A DNA stretch of 64,000 nucleotides from Sphingomonas parva (ex Maeng et al. 2020) (GCF_004564275.1 NZ_SPDV01000014.1:1-64000); one strand, 5' to 3'. Numbered from the stretch's first letter, positions 51,972-61,009 are shown. The notes: generated by a model not told the origin, from the letters alone. Numbers and translations are program-made.

Positions 51972-52603
51972 CAGCCCTTCACCCCCTCGACGTAAGCGCG
52001 TGCCTTGCGACCGGTCTCCTCGGCCGATTGGCCGGGCTGGTAGAGCCCGCCGCCCAGCCCGAAGCCCTGCGCACCGGCCTCGATCCACGGACCCATCGTG
52101 TCGGGCTTGACGCCGCCGACGACGAGCAGGGGCACGTCCTTCGGCAACACCGCCTTCTGCGCCTTCACCACGGCCGGGCTCGCGCCCTCGGCTGGGAAGA
52201 GCTTCAGCCCGTGCGCGCCGGCTCTCAGCGCGGTGAACGCCTCGGACGGCGTGAAATAGCCGGGGAGGGAAACAAGCCCCGCCCGGGCCGTCGCCTCGAT
52301 CACCGGCGCGAAGGTGTTGGGCGAGACGATCACCCCGCCGCCGGCATCGCGCACCCGCGCCACGTCCTCGGGGTCGAGCACCGTCCCGGCGCCGATCAGC
52401 GCGCGGTCGCCGAGGCTCTTCGCCAGCCGCGCGATGCTGGCGAGCGGATCGGGCGAGTTGAGCGGCACCTCTATGATCCGGATGCCGGCGTCGTGGATGG
52501 CGGCGCCGATCGCCTCGGCCTCGTCAGGCGTGACGCCGCGGATGATCGCGACCAGAGGACATTCGGCGAGTCGAGCCTTCAGGATGTCGAGAGGATCGGT
52601 CAT
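51971..52603 (-). CDS. dgoA: 2-dehydro-3-deoxy-6-phosphogalactonate aldolase
   Basis: This 210-residue class I aldolase of the KDPG/KDPGal family has LVAIIRGVTPDEA near the N terminus, Glu in IIEVPLNSP, GAGTVLDPEDV and the Schiff-base Lys in HGLKLFPAE. It splits KDPGal into pyruvate and glyceraldehyde 3-phosphate. Its start codon overlaps the stop of dgoK (ATGA), and its own stop overlaps the dehydrogenase start, so the three are translationally coupled. Confidence 0.92.
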   Translation of the reverse strand: MTDPLDILKARLAECPLVAIIRGVTPDEAEAIGAAIHDAGIRIIEVPLNSPDPLASIARLAKSLGDRALIGAGTVLDPEDVARVRDAGGGVIVSPNTFAPVIEATARAGLVSLPGYFTPSEAFTALRAGAHGLKLFPAEGASPAVVKAQKAVLPKDVPLLVVGGVKPDTMGPWIEAGAQGFGLGGGLYQPGQSAEETGRKARAYVEGVKG

Positions 52604-53487
52604 TGCAGCAGCTCCGCCAGATGGATTGCGCCGGCGAGGAACGCCGTTTCGCCGTCGACTTCGCGCGTCGGCCGGCCCGCCACGGCGGCGGCCGCCGCGA
52701 ACAGGGCGGTGAGCTCCGGCCGGCCCATCGCGACCAGGCCGGTTTCCCCGGCGAAGGCGAGGCCGGCGCGCAGGTCGGCGCCGATCAGCAGTCCGCTGGT
52801 GAACGATGCGGCGTCCTCGCGCTTTGTCTTGCCGAGCAGCACCCGGGCCCGGACCGAGAACAGCTCGGCGGTGAGCTCGCCGCCGTCGAGCGCCCGCCTC
52901 ACCCCCGCCTCGAACGCATCGTTCACGCCGGCCGGCAGAGCGAGCAGGTCGGCGAGAATCGAATGCGCCTTGAGCAGGTTGAACAGCTCGCCGGTCATCA
53001 CCGTGCGGAAGGCGGTGATCCGACCGTCCTCCAGGCGGATCCACTTGTTGTGCGTTCCGGGGTGGCAGACGATCCCGTCCGCCGGCACCAGCCCCTCGCC
53101 ATAGGCGCCGAGGATCTGGACCTCCTCGCCGCGCATCACGTCGGCCGCATCGCCCTCGGCGAAGCAGACACCCGGCACGATCGCCGTTCGCTCCGCCTCG
53201 ACCCATTGCAGCCGCGCGGCCAGCTCGGGGAGACCGGCGGGGCACGGCACGTAGGGCGCCTCGACCCAGCCGCGGTTCGAGCCGACCATCCCGGCCATCA
53301 GCAGCGGCAGATCGCCAAGCCGTGCGCGTATCTCACCCACCGCAGCGTCGAAACCTCCGGAGGGCACGGAAAGGACGCCCTTGCCGTCCTCCATCTCGTC
53401 ATCGACGGTGCCGTCGCGGCCCACCCGGTAGGCGCGGCGGTTGGTGGTCCCCCAGTCGACGGCAATGAAGCCTTGAGCCCAGCGCAT
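52600..53487 (-). CDS. dgoK: 2-dehydro-3-deoxygalactonokinase
   Basis: This 295-residue DgoK-family kinase opens FIAVDWGTTNRRAYR (phosphate loop), and contains MAGMVGSNRGWVEAPYVPCPAG, GEEVQILGA and CHPGTHNKWIRLEDG. It phosphorylates 2-keto-3-deoxygalactonate with ATP. GAGAGGAAC precedes the ATG at 53487. It heads the minus-strand galactose operon. The gene upstream on the strand ends 46 bases away and is of unknown function. Confidence 0.92.
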   Translation of the reverse strand: MRWAQGFIAVDWGTTNRRAYRVGRDGTVDDEMEDGKGVLSVPSGGFDAAVGEIRARLGDLPLLMAGMVGSNRGWVEAPYVPCPAGLPELAARLQWVEAERTAIVPGVCFAEGDAADVMRGEEVQILGAYGEGLVPADGIVCHPGTHNKWIRLEDGRITAFRTVMTGELFNLLKAHSILADLLALPAGVNDAFEAGVRRALDGGELTAELFSVRARVLLGKTKREDAASFTSGLLIGADLRAGLAFAGETGLVAMGRPELTALFAAAAAVAGRPTREVDGETAFLAGAIHLAELLQ

Positions 53488-53533
53488 CCCGTTCCTCTCG
53501 TCGGTGCCTGAACGCCCAAGCGTCCTTTGGGTC

Positions 53534-54958
53534 TCAAGGCAAGCGCGAATCCGGACGGGTGGCCCCGCCGTCGGGAGTGGGCGCGGGGCCGTCGTCCGGC
53601 AGGTCGCGCGATGCGCCGCCGGGAACCGGCGCCGCCGCAACTGCGGCCGGGTGGACGGCGGCGGCGATCGCCGGCTGGCCGGCCGCCACCGGAGCGATGT
53701 TGAAGATGCGGGAGATCAGCGCCTCGAGCGCCTGGAAGACCGCCTCCACGCCGAAACCGGCGACGAACGAGATGGCGGAGCTCGACAGCGCGACCGGCCC
53801 GAGCAGCGCCATCTCGGTGCCGCCCCCGTCGTCCGGTCCGGCGATGAACAGGCCGATGCAGGCCCCGACGACGGCGCCGAGCGCAAGCTGCTGGATCGAG
53901 AGCTGGAGGTCGCGCGGGCTGAGCAGGCTCAGCTTGATCTTGCGCGAGACCGAGCGGACGATCGAGGCCGCCGCGCCGAGAAAGCCGTAGAGCACCGGAA
54001 GGACCGCGCTGCCCAGCATGTTGAGCATCCAGCGCGCAGTGTCCTGATCGCCCCAGAACCAGGCCCAATTGTCGAGTCCCTTACGGATACGATCGCGCAC
54101 CGCGACGCTCCCGACCAAGGCGATGCAACCCTCCATCAGCTCGGCATTGCGCTCGAAGCCCTGCCGGGCCGCGGCGCTGCAATAATGGACGACATAGCCG
54201 GCGCCATCGGCCTCGTCGGCGGCGGCCTCGGCGGCGAGCACGGTCGGTTCCGCGGGGGCGGGTGCGGCCGTGCCGCGCCCACCGGCGGCCTGAGCGGCGC
54301 CGGAGCCGATGGCGGAGCGCGCGTCGATCACCTGTTTCTGCGCAGCCGCGACGCTCCGCTCCGCCGCGCTGAGATCGGCGAGCGCGGCGTTGCCGACAGC
54401 GACGTACCAGGACAGCAGGCAGGTCCCGGCCAGGATCAGGATCAGCGCCAGTCCCATCCCGTACATCCAGCGGCGGAAGGCGCGCGCCTTGGGCAGGAGG
54501 TCGGGATAGGCCTCGCAGGCGAGCGAGCTTCGCGACGGCGTGTCATCGCCCTGCACGCCGGCCGGCGTGCCGCCGGCCGCCTGCTCGGTCGCGTCGTGAT
54601 CCTGGGTGACCATCAGGGTGAAGGCGATGGTCGCGCCGCTCGCCGGCTTGGCGAGGCTGTTGAGATAGTCTTTTACCTTGATCAGCAGCGCCGCCTGTTC
54701 GGCCTGACGCGCGGTGCCGGAATCGCGCGGATCCGGCGGCCAGCTGATCCGGCAGACCTGCTCCAGCCAGTCGCGGCCGAGGTTTCGCGGCGGGTTGGCC
54801 GCGGTCAGCGCGAAGATCGTCATGTCCGGATTTGCCGAGAGGTTGTCGAGGAGGAGGTGAACCTCGCTGCGCGCACGATCGAGAACGTAGCTCCTCGGAT
54901 CGTCGATCCGCGCCGGGACAGGCCCGGCGGGTGGCTCCACCACGCTCCGATCGTCCAT
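53534..54958 (-). CDS. Multi-pass membrane protein of unknown function (474 aa)
   Basis: The N-terminal 155 residues are soluble (DRARSEVHLLLDNLSANPDM). One membrane helix follows (about 165-185, MYGMGLALILILAGTCLLSWY), then a periplasmic loop of about 100 residues with Ala-rich, coiled-coil-like sequence, then three more hydrophobic segments (about 300-400: SAVLPVLYGFLGAAASI, LALGAVVGACIGLFIAG, SSSAISFVAGFGVEAV) and a Pro/Ala/Gly tail. I do not recognise the family. GGGGAGG precedes the ATG. It sits upstream of dgoK on the same strand but has no visible link to sugar use. Confidence 0.7.
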   Translation of the reverse strand: MDDRSVVEPPAGPVPARIDDPRSYVLDRARSEVHLLLDNLSANPDMTIFALTAANPPRNLGRDWLEQVCRISWPPDPRDSGTARQAEQAALLIKVKDYLNSLAKPASGATIAFTLMVTQDHDATEQAAGGTPAGVQGDDTPSRSSLACEAYPDLLPKARAFRRWMYGMGLALILILAGTCLLSWYVAVGNAALADLSAAERSVAAAQKQVIDARSAIGSGAAQAAGGRGTAAPAPAEPTVLAAEAAADEADGAGYVVHYCSAAARQGFERNAELMEGCIALVGSVAVRDRIRKGLDNWAWFWGDQDTARWMLNMLGSAVLPVLYGFLGAAASIVRSVSRKIKLSLLSPRDLQLSIQQLALGAVVGACIGLFIAGPDDGGGTEMALLGPVALSSSAISFVAGFGVEAVFQALEALISRIFNIAPVAAGQPAIAAAVHPAAVAAAPVPGGASRDLPDDGPAPTPDGGATRPDSRLP

Positions 54959-55202
54959 CCGCACCTCCCCAAGCGACGGCGTCCGATCAATTCTTATCAG
55001 ATCGCGGCGACAGCCGGTAGCGCGGGCGGCGGCTTCTCGCTCCGTTCCGGTGCCGAGCACGACGGACGTGCAATGAAACTTTCCCTCGTGCCGTCCTGTT
55101 TAGGACGCAAGCGAGCGACGCGAGCTAGCGCCGCGGCGTCGCGCCGATTACCGGCGGACGCGCCCCAAAGCCGAGGCAAGGGAGGGATCCATCGCCAACT
55201 TC

Positions 55203-56501
55203 ATGTTCGCAACCGGGATCGAGAACAGCATCCCGACGATCAACAACGGCCGGACCCGGGTCGATCAGATGGAGGTGTGCGGCCATTACCGCCACTGGCG
55301 CACCGACTTCGATTGCGTCGAGGAACTCGGCATCCAGTTCCTGCGCTTCGGCCCGCCGCTTCACCGCGCCTACCGCGCGCCGGGGCTGTACGACTGGGAG
55401 TTCGCCGATCTTGCCTTCGCCGATCTGAAGCGCCGCAACATCATCCCGATCGTCGACCTTTGCCACTTCGGCGTGCCCGACTGGATCGGCAATTTCCAGA
55501 ACCCCGATTTTCCGCAGCTCTTCGCCAGCTACGCCGCTGCCTTCGCCGAGCGATATCCCTGGGTGCAGCTGTACACGCCGGTGAACGAGATGTTCATCTG
55601 CGCCGTCTTCTCCGCCAAATACGGATGGTGGAACGAGCAGGCGACAGACGACCGCTCGTTCGTCACCGCGCTGAAGCACATCGTCAAGGCGAACGTGCTG
55701 GCGATGATCGAGATCCTGAAACGCCGGCCGGACGCGATCTTCATCCAGTCGGAAAGCTCGGAATATTTCCATGCCGACAGCCCGGCGGCGATCGGCCCCG
55801 CCGAAGTGATGAACTCGAAGCGCTTCCTGACCCTGGACCTTAATTATGGGCGGCGGGTCGACAGCGAAATGTACGAGTTCCTGATGGACTGCGGCATGAC
55901 GCGGGAGGAATATCATTTTTTCCTCGGCCAGCGGCTGAAGCAGCACTGCATCCTCGGCAACGATTACTACTGGACGAACGAGCACCGCGTGTTCGCCGAC
56001 GGCCATACCGAGGCGAGCGGCGAGGTGTTCGGCTATAGCGAGATCACCCGCCAATATTACAACCGCTACAATCTGCCTGTGATGCATACCGAGACCAACC
56101 TCAAGGAAGGTCCGAGCGGCGACGAGGCGGTCCACTGGCTGTGGAAGGAATGGGCGAACGTGCTCAGGATCCGCAACGTCGGCATCCCGACCGTGGGCTT
56201 CACCTGGTATTCGCTCACCGACCAGGTCGATTGGGACACCGCGCTGCGCGAGCAGAACGGCAACGTTAACCCGCTGGGCCTCTACGATCTCGATCGCAAC
56301 ATCCGTAACGTCGGCAAGGCCTACAAGAAGCTGATCCAGGACTGGCGCGACGTACTGCCCGCGTCCAGCCTCTGCCTGACCGTGCCGATCGTCTCGCCGG
56401 CCCATGCCGGCCATTCGCGCGACCGGGATCAACAGGCGGAGGCCGCGCGCCGCTGGCCCACCCACGCCACCGAAGGCGCTCTTCCGGAGACGGACGCATG
56501 A
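55203..56501 (+). CDS. Family 1 glycoside hydrolase-like protein
   Basis: This 432-residue TIM-barrel protein starts FATGIENSIPTI and has QLYTPVNEMF (candidate acid/base Glu near residue 128) and VMHTETNLK (candidate nucleophile Glu near 297). These correspond to the TFNEP and ENG motifs of GH1 beta-glycosidases, though both are altered. There is no signal peptide. Its stop overlaps the start of dgoD (ATGA), so it probably supplies galactose or a galactoside to the De Ley-Doudoroff enzymes. The ATG at 55203 lacks a well-spaced ribosome site; GGGAGGG lies 16 bases upstream, over an in-frame ATC, so the true start may differ. Confidence 0.82.
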   Translation: MFATGIENSIPTINNGRTRVDQMEVCGHYRHWRTDFDCVEELGIQFLRFGPPLHRAYRAPGLYDWEFADLAFADLKRRNIIPIVDLCHFGVPDWIGNFQNPDFPQLFASYAAAFAERYPWVQLYTPVNEMFICAVFSAKYGWWNEQATDDRSFVTALKHIVKANVLAMIEILKRRPDAIFIQSESSEYFHADSPAAIGPAEVMNSKRFLTLDLNYGRRVDSEMYEFLMDCGMTREEYHFFLGQRLKQHCILGNDYYWTNEHRVFADGHTEASGEVFGYSEITRQYYNRYNLPVMHTETNLKEGPSGDEAVHWLWKEWANVLRIRNVGIPTVGFTWYSLTDQVDWDTALREQNGNVNPLGLYDLDRNIRNVGKAYKKLIQDWRDVLPASSLCLTVPIVSPAHAGHSRDRDQQAEAARRWPTHATEGALPETDA

Positions 56502-57637
56502 AGATCGCGCGCATCGAGACGTTCTACGTGCCGCCCCGCTGGCTCTTCGTCCGCGTCGAGAGCGACGACGGCGCGATCGGCTGGGGCGAAGCGAGCCTCG
56601 AAGGTTGGGCGGAGGCCGTCGACGGCGCCTTCGAGGCGCTGAAGGACCGCTTCCTCGGCCACGATCCCTTCGCAATCGAGGACATTTGGCAGATCGCCTA
56701 TCGCGGCGGCTTCTATCGCGGCGGGCCGGTGATGATGTCCGCGCTCTCCGGCCTCGACCAGGCGCTCTGGGATCTGAAAGGCAAGGCGCTCGGCCTGCCC
56801 GCCTGGCAGATGATGGGCGGCCGGGTGCGCGACCGGATCCGCGCTTATGCCTGGATCGGCGGCGACCGCCCGCACGACGTCGCCGAGGCCTGCGCGGTGC
56901 GCAAGAGCCAGGGCTTCTCGGCGATCAAGATGAACGCGACCGCCGAGCTCGACTGGATCGGCACACCGAAGCTGTTCGACGAGGTGGTCGCCCGTGTCGA
57001 GGCCGCGCAGGGAGCGGGCATGGACGTCGGGCTCGATTTTCACGGACGCGTTCACCGGCCGATGGCGAAGCAGCTCGCGCATGTGCTCGAGCCGCTCGGC
57101 CTCCTGTTCATCGAGGAGCCGCTGCTCTCCGAGAATCCGGAAGGACTGGCGCAGATCAGCGCCCTCGTCTCGACCCCGATCGCGCTCGGCGAGCGCCTCT
57201 ACTCGCGCTGGGACTTCAAGCCATTCTTCGAAAAGGGCGCGGTCGACATCATCCAGCCGGACCTCAGCCATGCCGGCGGCCTCAGCGAGTGCCGCCGCAT
57301 CGCCGCCATGGCCGAGGCGTTCGACGTCGCCGTCGCGCCACATTGCCCGCTGGGACCGCTGGCGCTCGCCGCGTGCCTGCAGCTCGCCGCCAACGCGCCG
57401 AATGTCGCCATTCAGGAAATGTCGCTCGGCATCCACTACAATGTGGGCCACGACCTGCTGGAATTCCTCAGCGACAAGGAGGTGCTGACGCCGGTCGACG
57501 GCTATCTGCCGATCCCGCAGGGGCCGGGCCTCGGGATCACGATCGACGAGGCCGCGGTGCGCGAGGCGCACAAGGACCGCCACCGCTGGCGCAACCCGAT
57601 CTGGCGCCAGAAGGATGGAAGCTTCGCCGAATGGTGA
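56498..57637 (+). CDS. dgoD: Galactonate dehydratase
   Basis: This 379-residue enolase-superfamily protein matches DgoD in length. Metal ligands are Asp in GLDFHGRV (about 181), Glu in LFIEEPLL (about 207) and Glu in ALGERLYSRWDF (about 231). The catalytic His in APHCPLGPLA is near residue 280, and RGGFYRGGPV...SGLDQALWDLKGK lies in the capping and barrel region. It dehydrates D-galactonate to 2-keto-3-deoxygalactonate, the substrate of dgoK in the operon at 51-53.5 kb. Its start overlaps the GH1-like gene. Confidence 0.92.
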   Translation: MKIARIETFYVPPRWLFVRVESDDGAIGWGEASLEGWAEAVDGAFEALKDRFLGHDPFAIEDIWQIAYRGGFYRGGPVMMSALSGLDQALWDLKGKALGLPAWQMMGGRVRDRIRAYAWIGGDRPHDVAEACAVRKSQGFSAIKMNATAELDWIGTPKLFDEVVARVEAAQGAGMDVGLDFHGRVHRPMAKQLAHVLEPLGLLFIEEPLLSENPEGLAQISALVSTPIALGERLYSRWDFKPFFEKGAVDIIQPDLSHAGGLSECRRIAAMAEAFDVAVAPHCPLGPLALAACLQLAANAPNVAIQEMSLGIHYNVGHDLLEFLSDKEVLTPVDGYLPIPQGPGLGITIDEAAVREAHKDRHRWRNPIWRQKDGSFAEW

Positions 57638-57699
57638 GCCAGCGCCGGCCGGCGGGGCATGACCGCCTCAGCCCCCCGGCTGAAGCGGCCCTCGCCAGA

Positions 57700-58020
57700 T
57701 CAGGCGACGATGCGCAGCTGACGCGCCGGACGCTGCGGAAGCGAGCAGAAGCCGAGCTCGTCCTGCAGCTGGCTGAGCTCGCGCTCGCGCGATTCCCGGT
57801 AGGCGTCGGCGTAACGGGCGTCGCACTCCGCCTCGGCGGCGGTCTGCGGACGCATGAAGCTGATGCTCAGATGACGGCCGAACACGTCGTCACCGCGCAT
57901 GCGGACCTGCACCTCGCCGTTGTTCGAGAGAGAATCCCGCACCTCGACAAGTCGTTCGATCAGCGCGTCGAGCGACCCTTGATCCGAAACTTCAATATAG
58001 TCTTTGACAAGCTTACTCAT
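57700..58020 (-). CDS. Hypothetical protein (106 aa)
   Basis: A soluble, charged alpha/beta protein starting MSKLVKDYIEVSDQGSLDAL, with VQVRMRGDDVFGRHLSISFMRP and a helical ELSQLQDELGF near the end. GGGAGGGG precedes the ATG at 58020. No family is recognised, but its composition and ribosome site indicate a real gene. It lies convergent to dgoD and divergent from the epimerase gene, sharing a 130-base upstream region with it. Confidence 0.7.
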   Translation of the reverse strand: MSKLVKDYIEVSDQGSLDALIERLVEVRDSLSNNGEVQVRMRGDDVFGRHLSISFMRPQTAAEAECDARYADAYRESRERELSQLQDELGFCSLPQRPARQLRIVA

Positions 58021-58150
58021 GACCCAAACCCCTCCCGGTATCTCTCCCCGGGGTTGAAATACCTCCGCGGAGAATCCGCCCGCAAGGCTAACCCTGCATT
58101 TATCCACAAGAGAGTTGCAATCGGCTGAACGCCGTCGTTAGCGAGCAGAC

Positions 58151-59050
58151 ATGATGACCACTCCAGACGCCCAACCGACACTCTCCTCCGGCCCGCTCCT
58201 GCTGGTGCTGACACCCGCACGGGGAGGCAGCATCGCACGCTTCGATTACGCCGCCGGCGGGGGCGCGAAAACTCCGGTATTTCGCGGTGTTGACGGTAAC
58301 GATCCGTCCATTCTCGACCATGCGAACTTCCCGCTGGTGCCGTTCGTCAACCGGGTCCGCGACGGCCGCTTCAGCTTCCGCGGCCGGGAGGTGCGGCTCA
58401 GCACCAACCTTCCGGGCGATCCCAGCCCGCTTCACGGCCAGGGCTGGACATCGGCATGGGAGGTCGAGAGCCTGACCGGCACCGAGGCCGAGCTCGTCTT
58501 TCGTCATGCGCCTGGGGAATGGCCCTGGGCTTACGAGGCGCGGCAGAGCTTCGCGCTCGATCCCCAAGGGCTGACGATGACCCTGAGCTGCACCAACCGG
58601 TCGGACGAGCCGATGCCCTGCGGTCTCGGGCATCATCCCTATATGCCCTGCACCGGCGAGACGCGGCTCGACACAAGGGTGGAGAGTGTCTGGACGATCG
58701 ACGACAAGGTGCTTCCGATCGAGCGCATTGCCGCCGACGGCCGGTACGACCTGCGCAACCGCCTCGTCTGCGGTCAAGGTCTCGACCACGGCTTCGGAGG
58801 ATGGAACGGGCTTGCGCGGATTGACGATCCGAGCCTCCCCTTCCGGATCGAAATCTCGTCGCCGGATGCGAAGTTCTTCCAGGTTTATTCGCCGGAGCAG
58901 GGCGGCCTGTTCGTCGCCGAGCCGGTCAGCCACGCCAATGCTGCGCTGAACGCACCCGAGACCGAATGGCCGGAACTGGGTATGCGCGTGCTCGATCCCG
59001 GTGAGACCATGTCGCTGGCGATGCGGGTGGACGTGATCACGAAGAGCTAA
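58151..59050 (+). CDS. Aldose 1-epimerase family protein
   Basis: This 299-residue beta-sandwich protein has galactose-mutarotase landmarks: FPLVPFVNRVRDGRFSFRG near residue 60, LHGQGWTSAWEV (His), GLGHHPYMP (His pair) and a C-terminal EPVSHANAALN with a candidate catalytic Glu. It interconverts anomers of a hexose, and here probably feeds beta-D-galactose to the dehydrogenase. ATG-ATG at 58151 gives two starts. Downstream lies a REP-like repeat. Confidence 0.88.
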   Translation: MMTTPDAQPTLSSGPLLLVLTPARGGSIARFDYAAGGGAKTPVFRGVDGNDPSILDHANFPLVPFVNRVRDGRFSFRGREVRLSTNLPGDPSPLHGQGWTSAWEVESLTGTEAELVFRHAPGEWPWAYEARQSFALDPQGLTMTLSCTNRSDEPMPCGLGHHPYMPCTGETRLDTRVESVWTIDDKVLPIERIAADGRYDLRNRLVCGQGLDHGFGGWNGLARIDDPSLPFRIEISSPDAKFFQVYSPEQGGLFVAEPVSHANAALNAPETEWPELGMRVLDPGETMSLAMRVDVITKS

Positions 59051-59060
59051 ACCCGAGACC

Positions 59061-59194
59061 GTCACCCGGCGAAGGCCGGGATCTCAGCGAGCTGAGGGCG
59101 CAAGCCTCAATGGGCGCGCCAATGGGAACTTCGGCAGCGTCTGCCCAATGGGCAACACCCTTCTGACCTGAGACCCCGGCTTCGCCGGGGTGAC
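59061..59194. repeat. REP-like inverted pair, second locus
   Basis: GTCACCCGGCGAAGGCCGGGATCTC at 59061 and its inverted relative GAGACCCCGGCTTCGCCGGGGTGAC at 59170-59194 flank about 84 bases. The arms match those at 5440-5522. The pair lies between the convergent epimerase and dioxygenase genes. Confidence 0.75.
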
Positions 59195-59250
59195 GAGTTG
59201 GGGTCAAGCCGGCGTGACGAACTGGGATGCGGAGGCGCGCCCCACCCCCC

Positions 59251-60090
59251 TCAATAGGCCGGCTCGAGCAGCCCCTCGATGACGTGGTGCTGCACCACCG
59301 TCTCCAGCCGCTCGACGACGCGGCAGGTGAGGTGGTCGCGCACCTGCGGCGGCAGCGAGTCAAGATAGCTGCGGGTCACCTGCAGATCGTGGTGGAGGGA
59401 ATTGGTCGCGTCGGGGGCATCGACGCCGACGACGAGCACGGGCCGGGGCTGATCGGAGCGGTTCGCCGTGCCGCGGTGGATGGTGAGCGCCGAGCGGACC
59501 GACATGTCGCCCATCTGCGGCATTTTCTGCTGCGCCCGCGCGATGTAGCGAGACCAGAGCGCGCGAGGCGGGAACATGCCCTTGGCGCAGCCTTCGAACT
59601 GGTCCCACTGGGTGCCCGGTGCCACTTCGAACGGCCCCATCTCGACCACGGTGTCGACTGCGGTGAGGTTGAAGGCCAGCGAGTTCAGCCGCCGGCCGCG
59701 GGTGGTGGCTTCGGGCACGGCGAAGTCGCGATGCCAGGGCTGATCGGCGGCGCCCGGGAAGGGAATGTCGAAGCCGATCTCGACGATCCGATAATCGGGG
59801 CCCAGCACCGCCTCGCACACTGCGACGAACCAGGGATGGGTGGCGATGTCGACGAAGCCGCGGATCCGCTCGGGATGGACCTCGACGTACCAGCGCTGCG
59901 GACCGCGCGGCAGCGCGCCGCCGGGGACCGCCCGCGCCTCGGCGAACAGGATTTCGATATCCTCGCGCATGCGCTGGGTCCATCCGCGTGAGAATGCACC
60001 CTTGAGAGCGGTGATGCCATCGCCGTAGAGCGCGCGCAGGATGTCGGCCGGCTCGAATTGCGCCTCTTCCGTCGCTTTCGCCGTCCCCAT
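59251..60090 (-). CDS. Phytanoyl-CoA dioxygenase (PhyH)-like protein
   Basis: This 279-residue double-stranded beta-helix protein has an HxD iron motif in WHRDFAVP (about residue 120) and the distal His in LTIHRGTANRSDQPRPVLVV (about 203), whose Arg could bind 2-oxoglutarate. PhyH-type enzymes hydroxylate diverse small molecules or lipids. It follows the NTP-transferase gene on the same strand after 98 bases and may be co-expressed with it. The substrate is unknown; modification of the product of the neighbouring genes is only a guess. Confidence 0.85.
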   Translation of the reverse strand: MGTAKATEEAQFEPADILRALYGDGITALKGAFSRGWTQRMREDIEILFAEARAVPGGALPRGPQRWYVEVHPERIRGFVDIATHPWFVAVCEAVLGPDYRIVEIGFDIPFPGAADQPWHRDFAVPEATTRGRRLNSLAFNLTAVDTVVEMGPFEVAPGTQWDQFEGCAKGMFPPRALWSRYIARAQQKMPQMGDMSVRSALTIHRGTANRSDQPRPVLVVGVDAPDATNSLHHDLQVTRSYLDSLPPQVRDHLTCRVVERLETVVQHHVIEGLLEPAY

Positions 60091-60188
60091 GAGCTCCTCC
60101 TCGGCAGCGGAATCTAATGGCTTTGCGCCCGCGGCGCGAGCCGGCGCGGCGGCGGATACGACGAGCCGAGCGCGCGGCGCGGCTGGGC

Positions 60189-60929
60189 CTAGCGCAGCTC
60201 GGCCGCAGCGAGACGATCGGGAAGCTCTCGCTCGGCGCGACGAAAGGCCGGCTCGTCATCGACGTCGACCCACCAGCCGTCGCCAATGTCGTGGGTGAAC
60301 GCCTGCCCCGCAGCCGCGAGGCGCTGGACGCCTTCCGACAGCGACCCGCTGCCGCCTTCCGACATCGCTTCGTCGAGCGCGGCGAGGAGCTCCGGGCCCG
60401 CAAGGAACAGGCCGGTGTCGACCACGTCATAGGCCGGCAGCGTCTTGCCGATCGCGGCGATCCGCGCGTCAGGGCCGAGTGCGACCTTGGTGGCGTCATC
60501 GAGGTCGAGGTCCTCGCGGTCGACCCGCCGGTCCACTGCAAGCGTCAGGGCTGCGTCGGGCCGCGCCGCGGCGATGAGATCGCGCAGGATCTGCGGATCG
60601 AACAGATGATCGGACATCAGCAGGACGAAGCGATCGCCGCCCAGTCGCTCGGCGGCGCTCAGCACCGAGAGGCCGTTCGGCCGATCCCAATCGGGATTGC
60701 GAGCGCAAGCAATCGCCAGGCCGGTCCTCCCGGCAAGATCCTGGAGGAACGCCTCGACCCGCTCGGCCTGGTAGCCGGTGGCAACGACGAAATCCGTTGC
60801 GCCGGCAGCCGCCGCGAGACGAACGACATGCTCGATCAGCGGTGCGCCGGCGACTTCCGCCAGCGGCTTGGACGACGCCATCGCGCGCAGCCGCGTCCCC
60901 TGCCCCGCGGCGATGATCAGGCACTTCAT
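60189..60929 (-). CDS. NTP transferase, inositol-1-phosphate cytidylyltransferase-like
   Basis: This 246-residue nucleotidyltransferase starts CLIIAAGQGTRLR and continues with SKPLAEVAGAPLIEHV, a NPDWDRPNGLSVL segment, RFVLLMSDHLFDP and LDDATKVALG. LLMxDHxF and DDATKV are shared with the N-terminal domain of archaeal/hyperthermophile IPCT, which makes CDP-inositol from CTP and inositol-1-phosphate. Immediately divergent is a CDP-alcohol phosphatidyltransferase, the second half of that bifunctional enzyme. The chemistry is certain only to the level of a sugar- or polyol-phosphate nucleotidyltransferase. Confidence 0.82.
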   Translation of the reverse strand: MKCLIIAAGQGTRLRAMASSKPLAEVAGAPLIEHVVRLAAAAGATDFVVATGYQAERVEAFLQDLAGRTGLAIACARNPDWDRPNGLSVLSAAERLGGDRFVLLMSDHLFDPQILRDLIAAARPDAALTLAVDRRVDREDLDLDDATKVALGPDARIAAIGKTLPAYDVVDTGLFLAGPELLAALDEAMSEGGSGSLSEGVQRLAAAGQAFTHDIGDGWWVDVDDEPAFRRAERELPDRLAAAELR

Positions 60930-61009
60930 GCGCGCACCGATTTGTTTTTGCTTTTCATCACGCGCCTTTAGAACGAAGGACGCAGCCGAGACGAGGGGAA
61001 AAGACGAGC

